Positions 42,025 through 54,209 of a stretch of DNA of 64,000 nt are shown one piece after another (position 1 is the first letter of the stretch; each line of letters begins with the position of its first letter). Under the pieces are notes generated by a model, which worked only from the letters and a program-made list of their open reading frames with translations, was not told the DNA's origin and did not search any database. This stretch comes from Allantophomopsis cytisporea (lineage: Eukaryota > Ascomycota > Leotiomycetes > Phacidiales > Phacidiaceae). A program made the position numbers and the translations under genes. Location of the stretch: NCBI GenBank assembly GCA_024752435.1, contig CP103036.1, positions 372,001-436,000 on the forward strand, given 5' to 3'.

Positions 42025-44773
42025 CTTAGGTTGAAGGAGAAGAATGAGAGGAGATTGAAATTGTCGAGGAGATGTGGAAGAGTTATATGCAGCAAAAAGG
42101 GAGGACTTTAAAAAGGATAGACTGATGAGGCGACAGGCGCGTAACTGGGGGCATTTCTTCTAGGATAGATACAGTGGTACACACCTTAGCCGTAGATTCC
42201 GCGCTCGTACCATTTTCAACACTAAGCAGTTTATCTAGCAACAGCACAACTCAACTCAACTAACACCGCACAACAACGCACACTCAGCATAGACACGCCT
42301 CCACGCGCACCGGTCATTGACCAGCTCCGCTAAAACGTCTCTGAATAACGTACCCTGTTCTATGGCGGTGGTAAATACATAGATCGTTCTGGTAGTGATC
42401 AGTCACGCCAGTCTCTGTGTGGGTAATTGGTAGTGAGTCGGTAAATGGATGATGCTGGATAAGTGGCTCGTCTTGATAATCTTGGTGGGCTAGTCGTTGC
42501 ACTGCTCACTCAACACAATAGTGTATCATACATATCTGCAAACCACTCAAAGTACTTGTGAGCGAGCATCTATTTTCCATTCTTGCCCTCTCATAATTGT
42601 CCATGTAACACGGATCACCTATAAAATATCCGGAAATAACAGTGAACGGGTAGCTACTCTGGGCATATAGGACGTTTTGGTACTTCTGAGTGTTGGAGCC
42701 TCAATACTTCCTGTTTGCTCGTATGATTGGAGTGTTGTAGGGCGATGTATCATGCGATTTGATTTGTGATGGTTGACGGAAGTGCCTGAATCCGACGACT
42801 AGAAAACAGCTGCCTCTACTAGGAACCGTGGAGTAGGATAGGGTGATTTACTCCGCACCACCGTACTTCCTTTGATTCCGACTTGTGTGACTTGCTCTTG
42901 GTCCCCATCAGCCACCGAGCTAGGGGGCCGCATGATGTGGATGGAAAATCAGAAAAGGAGACGGTTCTGTCCCCTAGGAGCCTGATAAATGCCACATATA
43001 TGAGGCTATCGAAGATCAATATCGGAGGAGATGTTGTCTGTTACTCTTGAGAGGGTTAAGGAAAGCATTGGGTAAGGTATCAAATCGTTGTCAACACATG
43101 CTCTATCTCCATAATATCGGAGCGTATACGGAGTGTCAAGGTTGAAACGTGGAGGTATCAATCTACCTAAATAGCTGTGAATTTATGTCATTTCGGCCAG
43201 ATGCATATTGATATTCGAATTTGATGCAGGTATCGAACCTTCATGCGCAATACATGCTTGAGTCTTATGTATTCATTCACACTCCATATTCTAGAAATGC
43301 TACTAGACGCGTGATATCCTAGATCACATAACTTGCTCAGTGGAGATGTATTCAACAGCAAAAGAATGTCACATTGCACAGTTTCCATTTCTATTATAGA
43401 CATTCTATTTTCCCAAGTAACATGGTACACTATCGTTCATGTTATATAGCTAATGGGAGATGCATAGTTTCACACCTAGCCGCGTTTATTATAATGAACT
43501 TTAAAAAAGCACTCTGGTGCGTAGGTACGTAACAGCGATAGGAAGCTACCAAGCTAGTACTTACAGATAGTACTACCTCTACCTAAGACTACAGGTACTC
43601 TATCTTACTACCCAGGTGATGGAAATGTGAACAAGGCGCCAGCTATGAGTTGAATAAGGGTAAGGTATCGTCGAACAACCATTACAGGAACCTTTACTCA
43701 AGGCATCGCTCTACGGTAGGTAGGTAGGTAGGTAGGTAAGGTAAGATACCCACCTACCTAGGTACAGTACCAGGGAATATATGGTTAGATGCCTCAGGCA
43801 CTGAGATATACGCTCGAGTCACCTGGTAAGATACCTAGGTACCTAGGTAGATGAAGCTCGACGTATGTTTGCTTATTTTCTTGATCTAGATAGGTATTAC
43901 AAAGATAAATACAGAAAACAATTTTAAAGAAGACAAGGTGTAGGTTCTTAGGAGACATTAACGAATTACTAGATATTAAGATGAGCGGAAAAAGAAGTTG
44001 AAAGTTTCGTTATTGGACGTATGTAGCAGGCGTATAATGAGAAGGTAACATAAAGGCTAGAGTAAATTATACTTAATATTATTAGACAGACCAAGGTAAT
44101 GGAGAAGGTAGTAATACGAATTAGAGGACTACGATATAAGATCATATAGATAGGTAAACAAACATATAATACATCTAAGTACTAGAACAACTGATTAGAC
44201 CTGATTAAACATGTGACTTATAAGTTTTGATGGTGTACCTACAGTATGCCAAGTTAGAGAACGAACACCAATTTGAATATCAACACAAATACCTAACATA
44301 CCAACTCTACTACCGTACCTTATCTACCTTGACTTGCTGTATGGTTGATTATATTATTCGCTACGCTGTAAACGGGAGACTGGGCTGAGTCTGGGTAGTG
44401 GGAACGAGAGAGAAATGCATTTGGGGGATTTGGAGAAAGGTGTGGAGGAGGGATACGCGAAGCGGCGGCAATTGTGAAAGCGTCCCGCTGGCGGTCGCTG
44501 CTTCGATTAATACCACGACTCCCTTCCAGAACACCACACTCTTACCTTATTCGCGCGAAACTTCTTCACTTCGAACCTCACAAATAAGTTCTGACTGGCA
44601 AGTCCGTGTCGATATCTACCTTAACTACAATATCACGCCTCGTCGTATCACCCTGTATCATCTTGCAGAAAACCCCACAAAGTCCCCGGATCCCTTTACG
44701 TCGTTTACAACACGAGCTCCTAGATTGACGACCAAAGTTACGAATTTCATCCCATATACCACCCACCATCAAG
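42025..44773. other. Long divergent gap between ERG25 and SEC4
   Basis: About 2.75 kb without a supported gene. It contains a (GGTA)n run at about 43715-43739 and many TACCTAGGTA words around 43740-43860. A moderately AT-rich, A-biased section lies near 43860-44240, and a C/T-rich leader before the Rab gene. Promoters of both flanking genes must lie here. Confidence 0.4.
43715..43739. repeat. (GGTA)n microsatellite
   Basis: Six consecutive GGTA units followed by AGGTAAG, seen directly; surrounded by related ACCTACCTAGGTA words. Confidence 0.85.
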
Positions 44774-45495
44774 ATGGCTGGCTCACGCAACTATGATTTC
44801 CTTGTATGTTAGAATACAAGACTGGAAATACAATACCTTGTACTGACTTCTCGACTATAGATCAAGTTACTGTTGATTGGTGACTCTGGTGTGGGGAAGT
44901 CGTGCTGCTTATTGCGATTCAGTGAAGACTCGTTCACTCCCTCCTTCATCACAACCATTGGCATCGATTTCAAAATCAGAACAATCGAGCTGGACGGAAA
45001 GAGAGTGAAACTGCAGATCTGGGATACCGCAGGCCAAGAACGCTTCCGTACCATCACGACTGCATATTACAGGGGTGCTATGGGAATATTGCTTGTTTAC
45101 GACGTTACTGATGAGCGCTCCTTCAACAGTAAGACTGCAATTATGTCCCATACATACGTGTGATATTGACACAAGCTATAGACATAAGAACCTGGTTCTC
45201 AAACGTTGAACAACACGCTACGGAAGGTGTCAACAAGATACTCATTGGCAACAAGTGCGATTGGGAAGACAAACGTGTAGTTTCTACCGAGCGAGGACAG
45301 CAACTAGCAGATGAACTCGGCATTCCGTTCCTTGAGGTTTCTGCAAAGAGTAACATCAACGTTGAAAAAGCATTCTACAGCTTAGCGGCGGATATTAAGA
45401 AAAGAATCATCGACACCGCAAAGAATGACCAAGCGCCCTCATCTGGTGTTGATGTGGGCAATTCAGGTGGTAGCGGAGGAAGCAAGTGTTGCTAG
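44774..45495 (+). CDS. SEC4: Rab GTPase, Sec4/Ypt2 (Rab8) type
   Basis: Small GTPase of exocytic vesicles, acting with the exocyst in polarised growth. Exons 44774-44803, 44861-45128 and 45182-45495 give 203 residues. G1 GDSGVGKS, switch [12 protein letters not shown]4 NKCD and G5 SAK are intact, and the effector region [14 protein letters not shown] is typical of the Sec4/Rab8 group. The C-terminus ends in CC for double geranylgeranylation after a Ser/Gly linker. The start is the only ATG in frame ([10 protein letters not shown]). Confidence 0.95.
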
Positions 45496-45702
45496 AGTGT
45501 GACGAGGGTTGACAACGAGTGCTGCGGATGATGGATGGTTGGGGGGGTTTAGCCTTGCGTTTGATTGAGCTTACAGCTCGTGGAGTTTCTGGTCATATGG
45601 TTATACAGTGGCGGCATGATATTGAGGTGTATGCTGTCTTTATTGCGTCTACAATCCTTGTACGTTCATGTGAGACTATTCAGTTGTGATCATGAGGGTT
45701 AT

Positions 45703-47035
45703 CTACCATAACAATTCTGCACTAGCTCGAGGTGAAGGCTCTCCGTCGGGCGAATGATACTCCAGGTCCTCTATAGCACGCTGATGCCACGACCGAACAA
45801 ACCGCCGGGCTTCTTGACTGTTCTGGAATGTTAATATCCACCTTGTATGCTGTGTTCGACGATTCGTCGAATGATGATTATCGTCAATGACATCCTCTCC
45901 TTCCACATTTGCTAAGCTTTCCACATTCGGCTTGCCCAGCTTCAGAATAGCATTATCGTGTGCGTCCAATTTCCAGTGGAGATTTCGCTCTCTTTGATCT
46001 TTGCTCAGTAGAAACCATATTGCCTGCACAGTAGGAAAACCTTTGTCCAAGGAGAAGAGGACTTTGTTCTCGAAAGCGTTATTTGAGGTTGCAATCTGCG
46101 GATAGCCACCGTCTTTGATTAATCGTTGCACTGTAGCAGTCAATGGTTGTCGTAGGATTTTAGCAGTGACCAATGCTTGAGAAGCAGGAATTATTGTATA
46201 CGCTTGGGTGATAGTATGGATATCTTCACCGTCTTTGACGAAGCCGGGTGGAGGTGGTAGTGATGGCGTGATCGAATTCATGTTGCAGGTTCGCAGGATT
46301 TGATGTAAATGTATGAGCTGTTGCCGATATGCTTGAGCAGCAGCATCGGTGGAGAATATGAGAAAGTAATGCCCCTGAGGTTTTAGAGTCTGAGGGTCTC
46401 GACCCGGAATGACTACGAATCATTAGATTGTGGAAAAAACAACGACACCATGCCCATGTGCTCTCACCTTTGATTAAGCCACTGTTCCAACTCTTAATGT
46501 GTTTTCCTCTCGGGCCGATCCGAAGAAAATCACTCTCCGATAAAGAAGGGGCTGCGTTTGAAAGTACCAGGACACTTGCTTCACGTCGAGTTCGTGTGTC
46601 CTGCAGACCCTGCCCCTTCACAAACTTTGAGTTGTTTGACTCCCCGGGCAGGTTCTGATGCAACGAGGAATCGGTCCAAGAATTGCTAGGCGTCGATATG
46701 TTCAATGCTTCGCGCCACGAGTCCTTTCCTCTCTTCTGTGGGAAGATCCGAGAAACCCTCTCGACATCTTCGATGGATGGAAATCCGGAGTCGCGTACAT
46801 TTCTCTTCCCTGATTTTTGAGTCTCGACTTTGCTTTCTTCTGGAAACAATTCTTCGAACAATGAAGGACCTTGGGGTTCTGAGGAGGTGTTGGTCGGTTG
46901 TTTTTGTCCAAGTTGTTGCTTCATACGCAAATCGTTCGTGCTTCCTGAACTATGTGCGCGTTGCACGTACTGCACCTGCGGTGCTGTCCATACTGGCAGC
47001 AAGGATCGCGGTGGCAGCAATCGCAATGGTGGCAT
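45703..47035 (-). CDS. Conserved fungal protein, probably mitochondrial, function unknown
   Basis: Not recognised at the family level. Exons on the minus strand: 47035-46468 and 46412-45703; 425 residues. The start is the ATG at 47035, preceded only by TTG in frame. The first ~35 residues (MPPLRLLPPRSLLPVWTAPQ and on) are rich in Arg, Leu and Ser with no acidic residue, like a mitochondrial presequence. A middle stretch LSESDFLRIGPRGKHIKSWN and VIPGRDPQTLKPQGHYFLIF, with STDAAAQAYRQQLIHLHQI, resembles an RNA-binding-type beta-alpha fold, but this is a guess. The C-terminal half has TRWILTFQNSQEARRFVRSW, a second similar block. The gene is divergent from AFG2, with starts 413 bp apart. Confidence 0.75.
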
Positions 47036-47447
47036 CAATGTCGCATGGCAAGAGCCTCAATGAAGGGCATAGATGGAGCTTCAGAAGACGAGCACCGATC
47101 GAGCAGGATGGGAATCTTAAAGGCCTGAGGATAGTCGGAGTTCCTTTTGTATTGGTACGTCAGTGTGATGGTGAGTAATATACCATAAATATTGATACGT
47201 AGTGAAGGAACATTAAATTAAAATAGCTAGCCCTCAAGGACCAATCATGAACACTTAAGATCATCTTATGTGTAGAGCCTAAGCTTTAATAAGTCATCAA
47301 GTACCTAATTGTTTAAGCTCAGACGGACTAAGAAAAAAGTCGGACCCCCAGAAATATCATTGCGCTCAGGTTACATATATTTCATACTTTTTTCTTCGAT
47401 TTCTCTTCACCTTCACCAACGATCTTTAGCACACTGCCAGCCCAACG
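47036..47447. promoter_or_regulatory. Bidirectional promoter region, mitochondrial protein gene/AFG2
   Basis: 412 bp between divergent start codons. AT-rich in the middle (47190-47300) and pyrimidine-rich just before the AFG2 start. No specific site is claimed. Confidence 0.4.
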
Positions 47448-49877
47448 ATGCAGAATACACAGGCGCACAAGGCTGTTATGGCCACGGCGCAAAATTCTCA
47501 AAGGCCTGGAGAATTCAAGCTTCGTCCTTTACCTACAAAAGAAAGAACAGACCAGAGGGATGTGTCACGTGTTTTCCTCACTCCCGAAGTATTCATGGAC
47601 TTGAAGTTGGTGAATGGGCATGTTTGTGAATTTTGGAAAGCTGATGATCCTGAAGGACCAAAGAGGATGGGGATTGCATGGGCATCTAATAGCAAGCAGA
47701 GCTATCAGGTTATCAACATGTTCAAGACTTTTCAATTTGTTTCTGGATTCAAGCCTGAAGATAAACTCTGCATTGCTCCAGGGGGACCACCACCTCTGGT
47801 TGAAATCGTGAGCGTTAAGGATATTACCAACGAGATCTCAAACGCAGAGCATGTCACATCGCTCAGTGAGAAAGACCGACCGCATTGGGAATGGCACCTT
47901 GAAGATTTTTTTGGTAAGTCCAGCACATCCCTTTCCTCCATATCCATAAAAGTGTAGAGGACTTGGGTAGGGGTCTCCCAATATAGTCCTGCGTTGTTAT
48001 ATATGTCCGAAGCAGAAAAGTTTGCGGTTCTGCCTTCACAGCTAATAGGATACAGCGCGCGCCGAGCACATCTTTCCTGGAATGCTGATCAAGGATTTGA
48101 TGCCCAGGCGAGAAAAACGCACCTTTGTGGTGGACTCAATCAACAATGGATCAACTACGATTGCCCGGTTTGACCCAACATCTACTGCAAAGATTGGGAC
48201 GGATTTCCAGGTAGTGGATGGGGTGCCAAATACTGCTGCTTTGGAAGTCAAGGGAATAGCGGGTATTGATGCGCAACTTGAAAAGCTGAATAGATTCCTT
48301 AGCAAGTTCGGCGAGGAAAAGATCAAACCAAGTGGTTACCCACAGAAAGGTGCGGTGATCTTACACGGGGCACCCGGAACTGGCAAGACTATGATCATGA
48401 ATAAAATCAGTAGTACTGGATGGGGAAAGGTCTTTGAGGTGAGTAACAGGACCAAGCCGGCTGATGTTCGTCAAATGTTTCGAGAGGCAAGACTTCAACA
48501 GCCAAGTATCGTTGTCATAGATGAACTAGAGTCCATTATATCTAAAGATGTCCCAAAGCATTTGTCTATAGAGAAGGATCTTGGAGAAGAGCTCGACGGC
48601 CTGTACACGGGACATCTCGTGCCACAGCGTGTAGTTGTTGTGGCAACGACCTCTGAGCTCAGCGAGATACCACGAGGTTTGCGAAAAATGGGTCGCTTTA
48701 CAACAGTAATCGATCTTCCTGTCCCCGACACAAATGCCAGAAAGGAAATTTTAAGGTCTCTGGAACCAACAACGATTCTTTCGCCTGATCTTCTAGAGCG
48801 TCTAAGTGATCGGACACACGCTTATGTGGGGGGAGATCTTCAGATGCTGATCTGTGAGGCAAGAACGATCGCAGAAGATCGATCAGGTGACGAGGACTAC
48901 GAAGACGGCTGTCCCTTGACCCAAGAAGACACCGATCAAGCTTTACTTGTTGTTCGTCCATCAGCAATGCGGGATGTAATCCTTGAACCGCCGAAGGTGA
49001 AATGGGATGAGATCGGAGGACAGGACGAAGTGAAGAAAGCTTTGCGTCGAGTCGTGGAGCAACCTCTTTCCGTTAGTTTGAAAGCCACAACTCACATTGA
49101 ACATGCAACTAATGTTTGTAACAGAAAGCAGAACGAATGCAGCGACTTGGCATGGCACCTACAAAAGGACTGTTGCTTTACGGTCCACCTGGTTGTTCAA
49201 AAACGCTTAGTGCCCAAGCTATGGCGACTGAGGCAAGCTTCAATTTCTTTGCTGTGAAAGGAGCAGAGCTCTTGAATATGTATGTTGGTGAATCGGAGAG
49301 GGCTGTGCGTAACGTCTTTGCCCGAGCCAGGGCTGCAGCACCCAGCATCATATTCTTCGATGAAATTGAGTCAATTGGAAGCAAACGAGAGAGTGGTAGC
49401 AGAAGCAGTGGTCTAAACGTACTTACGACACTGCTTAACGAAATGGATGGAATTGAGAGTCTGAAAGGGGTCACTGTCTTGGCTGCTACAAACAAGCCAG
49501 AAGCTCTTGATCTGGCTCTACTCCGTCCTGGACGCTTTGATGACCTACTATATGTGGCGCCCCCTGACGAGAAGGGCCGAGAGGAAATTCTGCATGTCAA
49601 GAAGAAAAAGATGGACTTTGCTGAAGATGTCGATATCAAGGAGCTTGCCAGATTAACCGAAGGTTATTCTGGAGCAGAGTTGGTGAGAATTTGTCAGGAA
49701 GCCTCAAAGATTGCCGATGAGAAATGTGATGAGAGAGGAGAAGAGCTGCCAATCCTTATGGAATTTTTCGTGCAAGCTAAGGAGAGAATACGCCCTCAGA
49801 TCACGTCGGAGATTGTTGAAGGGTACAAGAGATGGGCGGCTGGATTTGGTGGTGCTGAGAATGACATAGAAGTTTAG
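47448..49877 (+). CDS. AFG2: Tandem AAA ATPase, Afg2/Drg1 (SPATA5) type
   Basis: Type II AAA+ ATPase; in yeast it releases Rlp24 from pre-60S ribosomal particles in the cytoplasm. Exons 47448-47913, 48056-49071 and 49125-49877 give 744 residues. An N-domain (about 1-190) includes APGGPPP. The first AAA module has Walker A GAPGTGKT at 260-267 and Walker B VVIDELE. The second has GPPGCSKT at 514-521 and IIFFDEIES, followed by LLNEMDGIE and LLRPGRFD. The CSKT form of the second Walker A is what I know for Afg2/SPATA5 and separates it from Cdc48 and Sec18. The first intron is 142 nt, long for this window, while the second is 53 nt. Confidence 0.92.
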
Positions 49878-50149
49878 ATTTATTCCTCCGACCAGTACTG
49901 TGACTCGGCCGTCTCCCGAAATGCGGGTTCAGCTAAAGACTCATTCAAGACATCGAAGATTTCAAATGACCAAAAAAGAGGAAGCCATTGGATACTACTG
50001 CTCTTTTTACTGTTCTGCAGGTTTCGACAAGAAAAATATGACAGGCAGTATCTGTTTATTGGAAGCCATGGGTAACTGGTGAATGACTCAGAATCCCTCA
50101 GTCATTGAAGACAATTTGCTTGCTGCCAAAGATCGACCTCACACTTAAG

Positions 50150-52699
50150 CTACCGCAATTCCAGGGGAATGGAAGCTGACCTGGCCCATCCGCTCCCTAT
50201 CGGATCAACAAGTTCTCTGTTCATTGCTCCATCAAGATAGCACTCTCCGATCAACTTGTAATACCCTTCGAACTTCCTGAGAACCACGGGGACACTGCAG
50301 CCGACAAGAAGAAATATCAGATCCCTCTCCTTTGCAGAAGGGGGTGCAATACCACTTGACCCTTGGACGGTAGTAAAAAATCTTCGATTCCACGTTGTTG
50401 CTTGCACTCTTCGCAGAAATTTCACCTCGGACGGGCCTATTCGCTTGCTCATCATATTGGCAGTGTAATTCATGATCAGTTTCTGTGTATTTACGCCGTT
50501 CTTCTCAATGTTTAGGCCATGATGACTTGATGGAAGCTGGCGAAAGCATCTTTGACAAGCTTGGCGATACCAGATATCAGCTGTCTCACCTTTATCGTTG
50601 CGGTCCGCTACGAGTGTTCTCCAAAACGGCTCCGGAATGTATGAATTGCCTGGCATTCTGACAGTGCCTGCTTTAGTTTCTGGTATCTGTGGACGGTCTA
50701 CTTGAACTGCCATATCTAGCCAGCCCATAGGGATAACCCCATCCTCGCAGATATCACCGAGTTGATTGATGGCGGTAATGTGTTTTCCACGTACCATCAA
50801 TCGGTTTGGTGATTTTAAGATCTTGAAGTCATCACCGACTCTGGAGCTTTGTGTCGCATCGTACTTTGGATTGTCGGGTCGATCAATCAAGCTATCCGCA
50901 TTTATTCGATAATAATATCCGGATGCGTCGTCTTGCTTGAAAGGTCTGTCTGAAAGTACACAGATCCAAGATGGCAACTCTTCCAAAAGCCTCCCATTTT
51001 TGTCTCGACTTGCAGCCCACTACTAACTATTAGTTTTTCATCTCTCTTGTGGTATTAAAACGGGTATAATATGACCTACAGGTGTGCATATTATGTCAAG
51101 ACAGCCAGATGACTTGATAGCGTAGGTGAGGAAGTCCATGTACACCTCAATTGTCCCTTTGGCAGGACTGTAATCCGGGACAATGCGACCCGTGTTGTAA
51201 GTATCTTTAGCCAATGAGAGAACACTGTAGATGATATCCTTTGGATCAGAAACGTTAAAAGAGGGCAGAGTGATGACCAAGGACTGCAGTGTCTGTTGGC
51301 GTTGCGGTGGTCGACCTTCGAGTTTTCGAAAAACGTTGGCCTTCATCTCAACGAGACTGTTCGCAGATACTGCTTGTAATTCTGGAAACCCTTTTGTTTT
51401 CAAAATGTTCGTTATTCTCAAGAAAGCGGTGATCTGGTCAATATATTCTTCGTATAATGCTGCAATCATTTCGAATTCTTTCCAATCCAGGAACTGTACG
51501 TCCCAGTATACCGTAGCCTTTCGTGCAAAGGCAATCTCCTGCAATACCCATCTCCGAGTGAACCACGATTTTCGTAACAGTTCCCCCAGATTGGCCCAGT
51601 TTTTGGCTCGTCTGACGGCTTTAGCTCCCTCCGCTTTCGGATTGAGTTCCATGAGGAGATCTACCCTTCCCAGATTCAAGAGTTTCACAGCAAAGCTTTT
51701 AGTTACACCGTAGCGGTTAGGTCGCTTGCCAGCCTCTGGATCATCAAGATTCCTCGCTGCTCCAAGTGTTTTTGCTTGCCTGCTGACTCCAAGCCATACG
51801 CAAACGTTGGAAGCCTTTGAGTATATGGCAGTCATTCTCATGATCTGAGAGTTTTTCTCTGCAACATCTTCTTGGTTGATGCAGATGGCATCGACCCACA
51901 TCAATCTTTCTTGGCCATCGGAATGGCGTAAATGAAGTAAAGCCTCCTCCAGATTTTGCGTTATCTGAACCCAGCGAAGTCTGTTATTATCAATGATCAT
52001 AATCACCCTATTTTGGACAACGGGAGACCCCCATGTATAAGAGAGGGCCTCGAACGGAGGAGGTGCTGCAAAGGATGCATGGATGAATCGACCAATCAGG
52101 GCCCTGGTATTCGGATTGTATCCATCCAACTTCGGACCCTTTCCTGCTACTGCCAACAATCTAAATTCGTCTGATTTGAGAGACCGATATGGATACCCGA
52201 TCTGGAAGCTCGGCTTTTCATTGACGACGTTCTTGCGTTGCAAAGTTTCTTTCGTAGACTGGAGCTTTTTTGGTACAATTTGCTTGACCAAAGGCTTTGA
52301 TTCCTCCTGGGAACCCGTGAGATCGATTACAGTTTTCTCCCGTGTATTTGTCAGCCGTTGTAAAGCTGAAGAGCAAGAGCGGTTGAGAGGGACAGTCGGT
52401 GGAGTAAGGCACTGCTGATATCTTGAAACTTCAGTTTTCCTCGCCTTCCCGATCAGAGTCGTGACTCGAGTAGAAGCTGCTGACAAACGGTTCTCTCGAG
52501 CTTTCGCAGTGATCTCGATGAACCTGTCTGCTTGCTTTGGTTGGATCCCGCCGATGGAATAGGACGATCTGGAACCGGCGAGACTTGGTCGTCTGGCTGT
52601 TGAATTGACAGTTGATACCGAGGCTTTTGGGAAATTTAATTTTCTAGAGCTATCAGGGGATACTAGTAACCCAAAGGTGCTTCTATGAACTCCAGCCAT
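50150..52699 (-). CDS. HET-domain (heterokaryon incompatibility) protein
   Basis: Cytosolic protein of the HET family, whose members trigger cell death on non-self recognition; the specificity of this one is unknown. Exons on the minus strand: 52699-51080 and 51019-50150; 829 residues. The HET domain begins near residue 216 with FEALSYTWGSP, followed by LMWVDAICINQEDVAEKNSQ, MTAIYSKASNVCVWLG and RRWVLQEIAFARKATVYW. The N-terminal ~165 residues are basic, Ser/Thr-rich and probably disordered. The C-terminal ~300 residues resemble those of other fungal HET proteins (LPSWICVLSDR, ICEDGVIP). The domain is intact, with no RIP damage. It is convergent with AFG2, with stops 272 bp apart. Confidence 0.9.
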
Positions 52700-53342
52700 A
52701 GCGTTCGAACCGCTGTAAAATGAACAGTACCGTCTGGGCTCTGATGTGAGAGATGATAACGACGTAACAGCAAGGTGGGTTCACTTTCTCTGCTTGATCT
52801 TCAGAAAAAGCTGTGGTGAGTTTCAAGTTTTGGATTGGCTATGAGTATAATTCTTAGGGGTCAAGTATGCCATAATATAATCAGAGCAATAAAAGAGCCT
52901 CCAACTAGCTTGCAAAGATTCATAGATACTGCGAGAATATTCTTGTGGAGGTTTCAGAGGAAGTCTGAGGAGAGACTATGGGCAGTTCACATGAGCTTAA
53001 ACAATGAGGAGTAAGTGACTGAACAAAGTTCACGCGGCTTGTTCACAAATATATGTAGAGGTCGCTTTATTGAATTGTGAATCATTTCGCCACCTATTAA
53101 ATTCTTCTGTCCTAAACACGACACATAGATAGGGATGGCTGGTGCCTAGAAACAAACGCTAGTTGTCAATGAAATACTGTATAGTGTAAGAAAAAAGCAG
53201 AAGAGATATCTAGTTTGCTTGCAGACACCTGTTCAAACCCAAGAGTAACCCCAAAGAAAAATTCGTGCCAAAATAACCACCATCGCCATTATAAAATCGG
53301 TAATTGATCGGCGTCACGTTAGGGATCACAATTAAGGAAGAT
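52700..53342. other. Gap between the HET gene and the 249-residue gene
   Basis: About 640 bp upstream of the HET gene and downstream of the next minus-strand gene. No coding sequence, repeat or RNA gene seen. Confidence 0.35.
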
Positions 53343-54209
53343 TTAACTTGCAATCGCAGTTCCTTGAAACTTTTTAGAAAATCCAAATTTGGCACGCTTG
53401 GGCTTTGCGATTTCCACAATGACGGCCTCCGGTTGCTTGCTCTTGGCTATAACTGGATACTGTGGGATATCGGATATGGGGGCTTCTCCGATCTCTCTGT
53501 CTGTACTAGTGTGAAGCCGTGTGAATATATCTTTCTTGTCGAACTTGTGCTGAGCCTGCGTGCGTGGAATTTCTAGGCGCTGGGAGGAAGAAGAAGAGTT
53601 GGATGATGTAGACTCGGAATAGGACTGAATTGGCCAGTTTTCTTTTGAAAGTCAGTCTTTATGACCACATGGATGACTATCAATGGCAACCGGCAGTTAT
53701 CTCAGCTCTCTGGAGACAAGCGAGTGTTCCATAATGTGATAGTGAGATTAGTAATTACCTTGGTTGATAAACCTGGATGGATCGTTCGTGGGAGTGCCAA
53801 CATAAGAAGAGTGTCGTGTAGGACGCTTGCTATTAGACCTGCTCCAAGTATCTTGCAGGAAGGAGTAGTCGCCGCCACGGTCATTCCATGTAGGGTTATA
53901 AGTGTTATAACTACTGTTTCTTGGCAAAGGCAAATTAGAGGCGCTTGAGGTAGAGAATGTATTGGTGCTTTCGGACCGGCTCATGGTTGCCATTTCAGAT
54001 CTTCTTTTGTTATGCTCCTGGATCTTGGGCTTATCTTCGTGCTTCCAAGTCGAAGGAGCTCCGGAAAGAGCATCGAAAGCAGCATGAGTTGGGATGTGTT
54101 TGTATGGTACCTTGGTTGTTGGAGGGGCTTCGGTAGTAGCATGGTTCTCAGTGGACTTATGTTCCTTCGCAGCCTTCTTGGCTGACTTGATCTTTGAGAA
54201 AACCGACAT
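53343..54209 (-). CDS. Uncharacterised fungal protein, 249 residues
   Basis: Not recognised by function. Exons on the minus strand: 54209-53759 and 53641-53343, phase 1 across a 117-nt intron whose acceptor at 53642 gives the continuous reading FINQENWPIQSYSES. The start is the ATG at 54209 (MSVFSKIKSAKKAAKEH). The protein is mostly polar and Ser/Thr/Asn-rich, likely disordered. A more ordered-looking block is YKHIPTHAAFDALSGAPSTW, followed by KHEDKPKIQEHNKRRSEM. The C-terminus is charged and basic (EIAKPKRAKFGFSKKFQGTA). No signal peptide or membrane segment. I have the impression this layout is shared among filamentous ascomycetes but cannot check. Confidence 0.7.

Noticed and set aside
43190..43260. 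A TTCGAT-containing segment resembling a tRNA T arm on the minus strand
   Set aside because: No matching acceptor, D or anticodon stems could be drawn around it.
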